A stretch of DNA of 45,338 nucleotides from Planctomycetota bacterium. GTDB lineage: Bacteria; Planctomycetota; Phycisphaerae; UBA1845. The notes beneath the pieces were generated by a model. It made no database searches and was not told where the DNA came from. It saw only the letters and a list, made by a program, of their open reading frames with translations. Each line of letters opens with the position of its first letter. The first letter of the stretch is position 1. Positions 35,556-43,213 of this stretch are shown piece by piece. The translations under genes and the position numbers were made by a program. The stretch covers positions 1-45,338 of the forward strand of contig JADFPW010000002.1 in the NCBI GenBank assembly GCA_022562105.1, in the 5' to 3' direction.

Positions 35556-35749
35556 GTGGTCTTGGCCAACCCGGGCACGCCCTCGATCAGGGCGTGCCCA
35601 TTGCTCAACAACCTGATGAGCATCTTGTGAAGCAGGTCGTCCTGCCCGAGGATCACCCGATGCATCTGCTCGAGGAGCTTGCGGAACGGCTCACTCTTGA
35701 GCTTCACCTCTTCGGCGATCTGCTTGACATCCAACTGGGTGGCCCCCAT
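35550..35749 (-). pseudogene. 5' fragment of a MoxR-type AAA+ ATPase
   Basis: From ATG 35749 the frame reads about 65 residues of a MoxR protein: [30 protein letters not shown] and Walker [10 protein letters not shown]. After Walker A it runs into antisense transposase sequence, so Walker B, sensor and lid parts are gone. MoxR ATPases are chaperones usually next to DUF58/VWA genes; none are here. The two broken genes meet head to head within GCGGCGGTGGT, suggesting deletion or insertion by short homology. Confidence 0.75.
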
Positions 35750-35943
35750 TCAGTTGCGCCTGAAACCATCGAAACGGCAGCTTAATAGCATCCCCCCGGG
35801 ATAGACGCAACACGTTCGTCGTTCCTGTCGACGGCGACAAAAGCGGACCGTGGGCAGCGACCACCCACGACCGCTGATGGAGGATGCTTGTCGCCACGCC
35901 GGATCACGTCACCGGCCGTCGGTTGATGAACCACACGGTTGGA

Positions 35944-36603
35944 CTAGGCGGAGTTTCGAGCGCGGAATTCCTGGTAGGCCGGGCAGGCTCCGGGGTCGTC
36001 GCAGCAAACGTCACGGATGTATTCGTAGTAGACGTTGGGCGGCTGACCATACTGCCGACGCAGATTGCACTTGAGGCTGATCCGCGGCCGGGTGGTTCGG
36101 TTGTACCCGTGAATGAGCGCCTGAAGATAGACCTGGTTCTTGCCCGCAAAGCACTTCATCTGCCGATTGAACGTGCTTTCGACTTCGCTGATGTTGGATT
36201 GGAGTTCCTCTTCGGTGATCGGAGGGATGGCCCCGTGGACGTCCTTGTCCTGCTGCAGGGCCTTGGACACCGCCTGATCGAAGGTGTGCTGCTCGACGGG
36301 ATACTCGATGAACGCCGCCGCCCCCAGTTTCATGGCCACCGGCTGAAGGGCCCCCGCGCCGGCTGCACCCACCACAATCGTCGGCACGTCCGTCTTGGCG
36401 TACTTCAACTGCCTCAGAAGCTCCAGGGCTTCCTTCTTCTTGGCATCCAGACCGACGACGATCAGATCGGGTCGGACCTTCGACAAAGACAGCAAACCTT
36501 GGGCGATGTTGGTGGTTAAGGTGACATCATGATGCCTGGTCGCGTGCCTTTCCAGCAGCTTGCGAGCCGAGCGATCTGAGTGAACAACGAGTATTCGGGC
36601 CAT
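35944..36603 (-). CDS. Pseudo-receiver (degenerate CheY-like) protein with Cys-containing C-terminal domain
   Basis: 219 residues. Residues 1-118 have the receiver fold pattern (ILVVHSD; PDLIVVGLD; LLRQLK; PTIVVGAAGAG; GAAAFIEYP), but the acidic pair is His-Ser-Asp, the phospho-acceptor position is Gly51, the switch Thr/Ser is Gly and the conserved Lys is Tyr. It therefore probably cannot be phosphorylated in the normal way. The C-terminal ~90 residues hold Cys151, 179, 200, 201 and 207 (DVCCDDPGACPAYQEF), possibly a metal or Fe-S site. No kinase gene is near. A promoter-like pair lies upstream at 36711-36739. Function unknown; protein-protein signalling is a guess. Confidence 0.78.
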   Translation of the reverse strand: MARILVVHSDRSARKLLERHATRHHDVTLTTNIAQGLLSLSKVRPDLIVVGLDAKKKEALELLRQLKYAKTDVPTIVVGAAGAGALQPVAMKLGAAAFIEYPVEQHTFDQAVSKALQQDKDVHGAIPPITEEELQSNISEVESTFNRQMKCFAGKNQVYLQALIHGYNRTTRPRISLKCNLRRQYGQPPNVYYEYIRDVCCDDPGACPAYQEFRARNSA

Positions 36604-37062
36604 TCACGACCCTCCATGAGTCCAAGGGTGTTGGTTGAGCAACCCCGTCCCGACGCAGTTCGGACGCGGAGGGATGGCTTGGCATTATGCAGCATCGACG
36701 ACCTCACAGTATGTTACCGCCATCATCCGGAAAAAGCAACCGCCCGAAGCCCGGGGTTTAGTCGTCCCTTTCTACTCGCCCGGTGACCGCCGGACGATTG
36801 TCATTATCGGGCAGTTGGCCACACCGCAGTGCCCTCCCGGCTGCGGCGGGCCGAAACCTCGCCCCCCATAACACTGGAGCTAGCATGCCTGGATCACCGA
36901 CAATACCTGCGTCCGCCGTCACGCTTTCCCAGCCACTTGGGGTCTGGTAGGATTCCCCGACCGCGAATCCGGTTGCGAGCAGTCGATGGCGGCCGCCCGG
37001 CATGATGGATAATCCAACCGACCATGGATTCGTGGGCTTTTACCAGGAGGCAATGGGTTTTG
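36604..37062. other. Divergent intergenic region between the pseudo-receiver gene and the propeller lipoprotein gene
   Basis: 459 bp. It holds a leftward promoter candidate (36711-36739). Short open frames (such as 36635-36871) look spurious. No rightward promoter is obvious, although AGGAGG at 37045-37050 lies 12 nt before the propeller start. Confidence 0.4.
36711..36739 (-). promoter_or_regulatory. Predicted promoter of the pseudo-receiver gene
   Basis: Minus strand TTGCTT, 17 bp, TAACAT (4 of 6), about 110 bp before the start codon at 36603. Confidence 0.4.
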
Positions 37063-38643
37063 ATGAATACTCCCCGGCGAGCAACCATGATCTGGCGTGC
37101 CACACTTTCCGTGATCTTCGCCTGGACCGTAGCGGCCAACATGGGCGGATGCCAACCAGGGCCGGTTTCCCCGCCCAACGACAACACCGCCAACGACAAC
37201 ACTGAGCCAGTCGAAGACGTGGTCCAATGGACCGCAGATTTCGACGCCACGGGCTTTGGGTTCATGTCCGCCGCGTGGGGGTCCACCCCGGACGATGTCT
37301 TCGTCGTCGGAGGCCAGGCTGAGTCCGGCGAGATTCTGCACTACGACGGTGCGACGTGGCAGGAGATGAATGTTCCCGACTTGCCGCGGCTGATTTGGGT
37401 GTTCGGATTCGGCCCGGACGACGTGTACGCGGTGGGCGAAGGCGGCGGTGCGCTGCACTACGACGGCACGCTCTGGTCGGTGCTGGAGACTCCCACCGAC
37501 GAGGATCTGTGGGGCGTCTGGGGCAGTTCGCCGACCGACATCTGGATCGTGGGCGGCGACACCAATGACGCCAACGATCCGATCATCCTCAACTATGACG
37601 GTTGCGAGTTCGAGACCATCGATCTGCCCGACGTGGCAAACGACCGCAACGCCACGGCCCTGTTCAAGGTCTGGGGCATCGGATCGAAGGTCTTTGCCGT
37701 CGGGTCGGGGGGTTTGATTATCGAACTTAACGCCGAGACCCGCGAATGGGCCCAGGTAGATACCGGTTCCGGCCAGGACTTCGTCTCCCTCTGGGGCACC
37801 AGCGAAGACAACATCGTAGCCGTCGGCGGTCGTGTCACCGGGCAGATCAGTGTCTACGATGGTACCGCCTGGACCACGACCGGCAGCGATGAGCTTTCCG
37901 ATCTCAACCAGGGGCTCAACGCGGTGTTCATGGTGGCTGCCGACCTCGCGTTGATCGGCGGCGTAAACGGCTATGCGGCTACCTACAACCCGATGACCGG
38001 CGAGTTGACCGTCGAGTTTGCCGGGACCAACGACACCATTCACGGAATCTGGGGCGACGGAGCGGGACTGTTCCACGTCGTAGGCGGCTTGGCCGCGACC
38101 AGCGGATCCTCGACCGGCTTGGCCCTGGTTCGCTCCATCGGTGATCCGGGCGATTTCTTCGACGTTCCCCCTCAGCTTCCCGGCACGCTGCCGGACCCGG
38201 CCGCCCCGACCTTGACGTTGCTCGCCGCCGATGATGAAACCAAGCCGCCCGCGGTGATCGTTGAAGGCAGCGAGCTCACTTTTTTTGAAGGAATTCAGGG
38301 CGGCAACCACGTCGAGCCGCGTCTCCGGGTAACAGGGTTTCCCGCCGAGGCGGCCGACAGCGCCGTCAACGTCACCCATTCGCTGACCCTGGTCGCCGAC
38401 GGACGAGTGATCAGCGAACTCGAGAACGGCGCCCTGAGCTTCTCCGGTTCGGGCTGCGCGGCGGAAGGGGTATTCGAGGCGAACCGTCGGTTCTTCTTTC
38501 TGAACGAGGTGTTCCTCGAGATTCTCAACGGTGAGCTAGACCTCGAGGGCGTAGCGGCCGAGCTAACCGTGACCATCGACTTCGAAGGAGTGACGGCCAC
38601 ACACACGGAGACCGTCACGCTGACCTTCGGTGGAGCGGGCTAG
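37063..38643 (+). CDS. Predicted seven-bladed beta-propeller lipoprotein
   Basis: 526 residues. The signal peptide ends at NMGGC, followed by a short Asn/Asp-rich linker (NDNTANDNTEP). Then seven repeats of a W/F-G-x-x-x-D-D-hydrophobic-x-V-G-G pattern: WGSTPDDVFVVGG, FGFGPDDVYAVGE, WGSSPTDIWIVGG, WGIGSKVFAVGS, WGTSEDNIVAVGG, FMVAADLALIGG and WGDGAGLFHVVGG, most followed by a 'hYDG..W' strand. This predicts a seven-bladed propeller over residues ~55-355, then a ~150-residue beta-rich C-terminal domain of unknown type. No catalytic motif is seen; it may bind protein or glycan at the cell surface. ATG 37063 starts the signal peptide; ATG 37024 is also in frame. The DHOR cytochrome gene follows but has its own promoter. 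Confidence 0.78.
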   Translation: MNTPRRATMIWRATLSVIFAWTVAANMGGCQPGPVSPPNDNTANDNTEPVEDVVQWTADFDATGFGFMSAAWGSTPDDVFVVGGQAESGEILHYDGATWQEMNVPDLPRLIWVFGFGPDDVYAVGEGGGALHYDGTLWSVLETPTDEDLWGVWGSSPTDIWIVGGDTNDANDPIILNYDGCEFETIDLPDVANDRNATALFKVWGIGSKVFAVGSGGLIIELNAETREWAQVDTGSGQDFVSLWGTSEDNIVAVGGRVTGQISVYDGTAWTTTGSDELSDLNQGLNAVFMVAADLALIGGVNGYAATYNPMTGELTVEFAGTNDTIHGIWGDGAGLFHVVGGLAATSGSSTGLALVRSIGDPGDFFDVPPQLPGTLPDPAAPTLTLLAADDETKPPAVIVEGSELTFFEGIQGGNHVEPRLRVTGFPAEAADSAVNVTHSLTLVADGRVISELENGALSFSGSGCAAEGVFEANRRFFFLNEVFLEILNGELDLEGVAAELTVTIDFEGVTATHTETVTLTFGGAG

Positions 38644-38759
38644 ACGACATGCACCGGCCCGCCTTGGCGCGGGCTACTCGGGGTTGGCCATTGTCGGGGC
38701 GCATGTATCGAAACAGTGTTGTGCAACTGGGTCGGGGTGTCACAAGCAACCGACAACTG

Positions 38760-38788
38760 TTGTGGCGAACAAGCTCCTGGCATACAAG
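38760..38788 (+). promoter_or_regulatory. Predicted promoter of the DHOR cytochrome gene
   Basis: TTGTGG, 17 bp, TACAAG, about 80 bp before the start at 38871. The palindrome ACAACTGTTGT overlaps the -35 (38753-38763) and could be a regulator site. Confidence 0.4.
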
Positions 38789-38870
38789 TAAAGTAGCGAG
38801 CTTTATGTGCTGCTGGCGCCGGGGCGGTTGCAGCCGGTAAGTTCGCTTCAAGCTGAGAAAGGATCTGACC

Positions 38871-41357
38871 ATGACGAGCCCTCGGTTTTACCTATTGATT
38901 GGACCCCTGCTGGTCTTGACCATGACCCTGGTCGGTTGTCCGGACAGCATGCCCGACGGGAATGAAAACGCCAACGGCAACGGGAATGATAACGCCAACG
39001 GTGACGAGATGCCCCTCGTCGAAAACGTCTTCGGGAAACTGGGTGATGCCATGCCCAGGGCGACGGCCGAGCAGCAGGAGACCTTTGACCGGGGCCAGCA
39101 AGTCGCGTTGAAGCGATTTGATCGCAGCGCGGGACTCGGACCGGCGTTTAACGTGGTCTCCTGTGCCGCATGCCACGAGCGTCCCACGACCGGTGGTACC
39201 TCGACGCTCTACCGGAGCTTTTTCATTGGAGCCAACATCACCGCCGACGGCGTATTCGTGCCGACAACGTCTGCCGGCATGGCCGGCGGCATCTTGCGTG
39301 TCTACAATTTTGGGCCGCTCCTTGAGGACTTCGACTTGGCGGACGAGTTCCGCCCGGTCGTGCCCGAGACGACGACCATCTTCGCCCAGCGGAACTGCAT
39401 CCCCTTCTTCGGGACAGGTTTGATCGCCGAGTTGAGCGACGAGGAGATCATGTCCCGGGCGGACCCGGACGATTTGGACGGCGACGGCATCAGCGGGCGA
39501 GTCAACACCGAAACCGGCGACGACGATGTAGCCGTCGTCTCGCGGTTCGGCCGCAAGGCGCAGGTGTCGTCGATCGAGGCTTTCATCCGTGGCCCCCTGT
39601 TCAACCACATGGGCATTACTACCGACCCGCTCACGGAGGAACAACGGGCACAGCTACCCGTAGACAGTCAGCTCGCCGAAGACAGCAGTGCCATGCGGAT
39701 CCTGGTTTCAGACAAGGACGCACGAAACTTCCAAGTCGGGGCCATGAAGGGCCCCAATTCGGACGACGACGGGGTGCCGGATCCGGAGATGACGCCCGAG
39801 GAGTTGTTCGACTTGATCAGTTGGGCCATGCTGCTGGCGGCGCCCGAGGCGGAAGAGCTTACCGACCAGGGCAGGCGTGGTCGCGATCTGTTTGAGGACA
39901 TCGGATGTGCGACGTGTCACGTGCCGGTTATGAACGGTCCTGGCGGAGGAGTACCGATCTTCTCCGATCTGCTCATTCATGACATGGGGGAGGATCTGGC
40001 CGACGGCCTCCAGCAGGGCGATGCCACCGGCTCGGAGTTCCGCACCCAGCCTCTGTGGGGCATCGCCTCGGTGGGCCCGTACCTCCACGACGGCCGGGCC
40101 CAGACGCTCAATACCTCCATCCTGGCCCACGGCGGAGAATCCCAAGCCTCACGTGACCTCTATGCCGCCCTGACCGCAGACCAGCAGGCCGACATCGACG
40201 AATTCCTGCAGTCCTTGGGAGGCCGAGATCAGTTCTCGACCGGTTTGGTGCCGCCCAATTCGCCGATTCTGGAAGTGGGCACCTATGGCGGACCGCGACG
40301 TGCCCTCAGCGACGATGAGGCGGATCGGTTCCTTCGCGGCCGCGAATTGTTCGACCGCGACTTCGGATTCGAGACCGGCGTGGGTGGGGTCGGGGGCAAG
40401 CGCTTCAACGGCGACTCGTGCCGGGCATGCCACTTCGATCCGGTCATCGGCGGGTCGGGACCGGCCGACGTCAACGTAATGCGCCACGCGATCATCAACG
40501 ATGCCGGGCAGTTCGTGGCCCCGGCGGTGGGGACCATTTTCCACAAGCAGACCACCGATCTAGCGCTGGCGGCGCTCCCGCAGGACGGGGTCAATCTATT
40601 CGAGCATCGCCAGCCGCCGCACAACTTCGGCCTGGGTCTGATGGATCTGATCACTCGGGAGACGATCGAGGCCAACGCCGACCCCGATGACGCCGACGGC
40701 GACGGCATCAGCGGCAGGATATCCATCACCAACGGGGACCGCGTGGGACGCCTGGGATGGAAAGCCCAGGTTCCGACGGTTGCGGAGTTCACCCGTGACG
40801 CGATGGCTGCCGAGATCGGCCTGACCGTGGAGCCACAGTTTGACGAGAATGGTGAGGAGCTGACTTTCGGGGCGATCAACGACAACGACACGATTGAAGA
40901 CCCCGAGCTCTCCGCCGCCGAGGCTGAGGATTTGACCTTCTTCATCAGCATGCTCGCCGGCCCGCCGCGTCAGGACGGAGCCGACGATGCCGATGCGCTG
41001 GCCGGTGAGGCGCTGTTCGATACGATCGGCTGCACCAAGTGCCACATCCCGTCGCTGGTCGCCGAGGTGGACGGCGAAATGATGGACGTGCCGCTGTTTT
41101 CGGACATTCTTCTGCACCAGATCCTGGCCGACGGCGCCCTCGGCATCGAAGATACCTCAGCCAGCATGCAGGAGTTTCGAACCGCGCCGCTGTGGGGCCT
41201 AAGCCAGACCGCACCGTATTTCCACACCGGCGAGGCGGACACGATCCAGGATGCCATCATGCTGCACGAGGCCGAAGGCGCCGCCGCACGCGATGCGTAC
41301 AACGCCCTGTCGGATGAGGAGAAGGCTCAGGTGCTTGCGTTCCTCGGTACCCTCTAG
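38871..41357 (+). CDS. Tandem-duplicated DHOR (PF06537) multiheme lipoprotein
   Basis: 828 residues. The signal peptide ends at LVGC (Cys23), then an Asn/Gly/Asp-rich linker (residues ~31-46). Two homologous halves follow, each like a complete di-heme 'thiol oxidoreductase' (DHOR, COG3488). Four heme-binding CXXCH motifs: C98-AA-CH, C346-AT-CH, C517-RA-CH and C721-TK-CH. Each half also has DADGDGISGR-type (DLDGDGISGR, DADGDGISGR), an FGRKAQV or LGWKAQV segment and EFRTxPLWG near its end. Probably a periplasm-facing tetraheme electron-transfer protein. Single DHOR proteins are about half this length. The name thiol oxidoreductase is annotation tradition; the redox partner is unknown. Good ribosome-binding site (AAAGGA). 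Confidence 0.88.
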   Translation: MTSPRFYLLIGPLLVLTMTLVGCPDSMPDGNENANGNGNDNANGDEMPLVENVFGKLGDAMPRATAEQQETFDRGQQVALKRFDRSAGLGPAFNVVSCAACHERPTTGGTSTLYRSFFIGANITADGVFVPTTSAGMAGGILRVYNFGPLLEDFDLADEFRPVVPETTTIFAQRNCIPFFGTGLIAELSDEEIMSRADPDDLDGDGISGRVNTETGDDDVAVVSRFGRKAQVSSIEAFIRGPLFNHMGITTDPLTEEQRAQLPVDSQLAEDSSAMRILVSDKDARNFQVGAMKGPNSDDDGVPDPEMTPEELFDLISWAMLLAAPEAEELTDQGRRGRDLFEDIGCATCHVPVMNGPGGGVPIFSDLLIHDMGEDLADGLQQGDATGSEFRTQPLWGIASVGPYLHDGRAQTLNTSILAHGGESQASRDLYAALTADQQADIDEFLQSLGGRDQFSTGLVPPNSPILEVGTYGGPRRALSDDEADRFLRGRELFDRDFGFETGVGGVGGKRFNGDSCRACHFDPVIGGSGPADVNVMRHAIINDAGQFVAPAVGTIFHKQTTDLALAALPQDGVNLFEHRQPPHNFGLGLMDLITRETIEANADPDDADGDGISGRISITNGDRVGRLGWKAQVPTVAEFTRDAMAAEIGLTVEPQFDENGEELTFGAINDNDTIEDPELSAAEAEDLTFFISMLAGPPRQDGADDADALAGEALFDTIGCTKCHIPSLVAEVDGEMMDVPLFSDILLHQILADGALGIEDTSASMQEFRTAPLWGLSQTAPYFHTGEADTIQDAIMLHEAEGAAARDAYNALSDEEKAQVLAFLGTL

Positions 41358-41382
41358 AGTGCCGTCCCCGACTCGGCGTCGC

Positions 41383-41410
41383 TATCCGAGCCGCGACCGT
41401 GAGGGAGCGG
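41383..41410. repeat. Half-copy of the 16219-16274 inverted-repeat family
   Basis: Matches the left arm and flank of the repeat at 16214-16242 (TATCCGAGCC, then GACCGT, then GGGAG) with a few changes. No second arm follows. Confidence 0.7.
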
Positions 41411-41420
41411 ATACCGCCGG

Positions 41421-41448
41421 GTGCCACTGGTGGCTTGTCCACCAGTGC
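41421..41448. repeat. REP-like palindrome, copy 3
   Basis: Identical core to copies at 27201 and 29330. Confidence 0.85.
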
Positions 41449-41550
41449 GCAGTGGGACAGCAAGGCTCGGCACCTACCAGATGCGGAGCCTGATGATGGA
41501 GAAGATAACCCCTGGGCGTGGATTGCATGCGGCAGCGTCACGGCCCGGAA

Positions 41551-41577
41551 CACTGGTGGGCAAGCCACCAGTGGCAC
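41551..41577. repeat. REP-like palindrome, copy 4, opposite orientation
   Basis: Reverse complement of the same element with one change in the loop; with copy 3 it makes an inverted pair about 100 bp apart. Confidence 0.8.
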
Positions 41578-41811
41578 CCAACGCACCGGTGGGTGAACCG
41601 GTTTATCCTGAACCCTGAACCCACCGGTTACAAACCGGTGCCACACATGCCACCGGTGCCACACATGTCGGCAGAAGATCGACCCGCCGATGACGCCACG
41701 GACCCCACTCGAAACGCTCCTGGAAACTGTCATTGACCACGGAGCGCGAGCTCCCGTACCATGGCTCGGGGCGACGGGCGACCCGTCTTGAACGACGCCC
41801 GGACGATCGAA

Positions 41812-42111
41812 ATGAGCGATGAACTCGATGCTTTGGTGGGCCAGCGCGTCGTTCTGGATACCGGCAGCCCTACGGTATACCTGGGACTCCTGGATACGGT
41901 CACCGCGACGGGTTTCTGGTTGAGCGAGGCTGATGTACACGATTGTCGCGACGGGCACGCGTCGCCGGAAGTTTATATTCTAGCGGCGGCTACCGACGGT
42001 ATCACACCCAACCGCAAGCGCGTCTTCGTGCTTCGTTCCGCGGTGATGAGTGTGTCTCGACTGAGCGAGGTGATCGCCGACTTCACTCCAACCGAAGGAG
42101 ACACTCCGTGA
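41812..42111 (+). CDS. Small Sm-like conserved protein coupled to galE
   Basis: 99 residues. The sequence begins with LVGQRVVLDTGSPTVYLGLLDTV, then FWLSEADVHDC and PNRKRVFVLRSAVMSVSRL. Short beta strands in this order, with the V-x-L-D-T/S-P-x-V-Y-x-G-x-L motif, resemble Sm/Hfq-type small beta barrels; I recall similar unnamed proteins in planctomycetes but cannot check. ATG 41812 is preferred; the frame is open from 41761. Its TGA overlaps the GTG start of galE, so the two are translationally coupled. Function unknown; RNA binding is only a fold-based guess. Confidence 0.7.
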   Translation: MSDELDALVGQRVVLDTGSPTVYLGLLDTVTATGFWLSEADVHDCRDGHASPEVYILAAATDGITPNRKRVFVLRSAVMSVSRLSEVIADFTPTEGDTP

Positions 42112-43100
42112 ACGTGCTAGTAACCGGTGGCGCCGGGTATGTCGGAAGCCATTGCGTGCGACATCTATGTGACGCCGCACATGACGTGGTCGTGTTGGAC
42201 AACCTGTGCGCCGGGCACCGAGCAGCGGTCGACCAGCGAGCGCGGTTCATCGAAGGCGACTTGGCCAACAGGACGCTCGTACGGTCGACCCTGACCGACG
42301 GCGCGTTCGACGGAATCATGCACTTCGCTGCCCATCTGGACGTCGGTGAGTCGGTCAGCCAGCCGCTAAAATACTACGAGAACAACGTAATCAACACCGT
42401 CCGCCTCCTCCAGGAAATGGAACGGGCCGACATCCGACGGTTCGTCTTCAGCTCGACCTGCGCGACCTACGGTGTCCCTGCTTCGGTGCCCATCACCGAG
42501 GACATCCCGCAGTCCCCGATCAACCCCTACGGCCACACCAAGCTGGCCATGGAGTGGGCCATGCGCGACTGCGCCGAGGCCTGGGGGTTAGGGGCCTGCG
42601 CGTTGCGCTATTTCAACGCTTCCGGGGCCGCCGAGGATGGAACCATCGGCGAAGATCACCATCCCGAGCCGCATCTGATTCCCATTGTCCTGCAGGTGGC
42701 CCTCGGACAGCGCGAGAACGTCAAGATCTTCGGCGTCGACTATCCCACCCCCGACGGGACCGCGGTTCGCGACTACATCCACATGGACGACCTGGCCCGG
42801 GCTCACCTGCTGGCCCTGGATTCGCAGGAGCCGGGCACGTTTCGCTACTACAACGTGGGCACCGGCACGGGCACCAGCGTCAAAGAGGTGATCGACGCCG
42901 CCCGGCGGGTCACCGGGCATGAGATCCCCGCGATCCCGTCGCCCCGCCGACCCGGCGATCCGCCCGAGCTCTACGCCGACCCCACCAAGATCATGACCGA
43001 GTTGGGATGGAAACCGAAGTTCACCAATATCGAACCTGTCATCGCCAGTGCCTGGAAGTGGCACCAAGCGCACCCCAATGGTTTCGCGGACGAATCGTAG
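42108..43100 (+). CDS. galE: UDP-glucose 4-epimerase
   Basis: 330 residues. Interconverts UDP-glucose and UDP-galactose. Rossmann motif GGAGYVGS at the N terminus, HFAAHLDVGESV, the catalytic Ser/Thr region SSTCATYG, the catalytic YxxxK in NPYGHTK, FNASGA, and DYIHMDDLARAH near the C-terminal substrate domain. The start is GTG at 42108, with AAGGAG 7 nt upstream and overlapping the stop of the Sm-like gene (GTGA); the longer open frame from 41943 translates the other gene out of frame. It provides UDP-galactose for surface glycans. A palindromic element follows (43097-43150). Confidence 0.94.
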   Translation: MNVLVTGGAGYVGSHCVRHLCDAAHDVVVLDNLCAGHRAAVDQRARFIEGDLANRTLVRSTLTDGAFDGIMHFAAHLDVGESVSQPLKYYENNVINTVRLLQEMERADIRRFVFSSTCATYGVPASVPITEDIPQSPINPYGHTKLAMEWAMRDCAEAWGLGACALRYFNASGAAEDGTIGEDHHPEPHLIPIVLQVALGQRENVKIFGVDYPTPDGTAVRDYIHMDDLARAHLLALDSQEPGTFRYYNVGTGTGTSVKEVIDAARRVTGHEIPAIPSPRRPGDPPELYADPTKIMTELGWKPKFTNIEPVIASAWKWHQAHPNGFADES

Positions 43101-43150
43101 GTCGGGCTCTGCCCGACATTGGTTGTTGCGTCGGGCCGAGCCCGACCTAC
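43097..43150. repeat. Palindromic repeat after galE, possible terminator
   Basis: Left arm GTAGGTCGGGCTCTGCCCGA and right arm TCGGGCCGAGCCCGACCTAC pair over most of their length, and each arm also forms its own small hairpin (TCGGGC/GCCCGA type). It overlaps the galE stop. Resembles REP-type elements common in GC-rich genomes. Confidence 0.7.
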
Positions 43151-43213
43151 CGCATGCACGGCATCAGCGCGTAGTCCGCCTTCGGGGGAGCACCTCGCCG
43201 GCCGAGAACTGCC

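Larger units (their letters stand above)
41358..41811. other. Intergenic patch dense in palindromic repeats
   Basis: 454 bp with no gene. It holds an arm of the 16219-16274 repeat (41383-41410), REP copies 3 and 4 (41421-41448; 41551-41577), further CCGGT-centred palindromic units (CACCGGT, ACCGGTT) at about 41586-41665, and a 15-bp direct repeat CCGGTGCCACACATG found twice near 41635-41668. Confidence 0.75.

Noticed and set aside
36919-38379. 486-codon leftward open frame
   Set aside because: Antisense shadow of the propeller lipoprotein; the repeat structure and signal peptide are on the plus strand, and the antisense product is Gly/Val/Arg-rich without motifs.
41358-41811. CRISPR array
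   Set aside because: Repeats are palindromic, few, irregularly spaced and in both orientations, with no uniform spacers and no cas genes.
41943-42107. 55-codon extension of galE
   Set aside because: Overlaps the Sm-like gene out of frame; GTG 42108 has a good ribosome-binding site and begins at the Rossmann strand.
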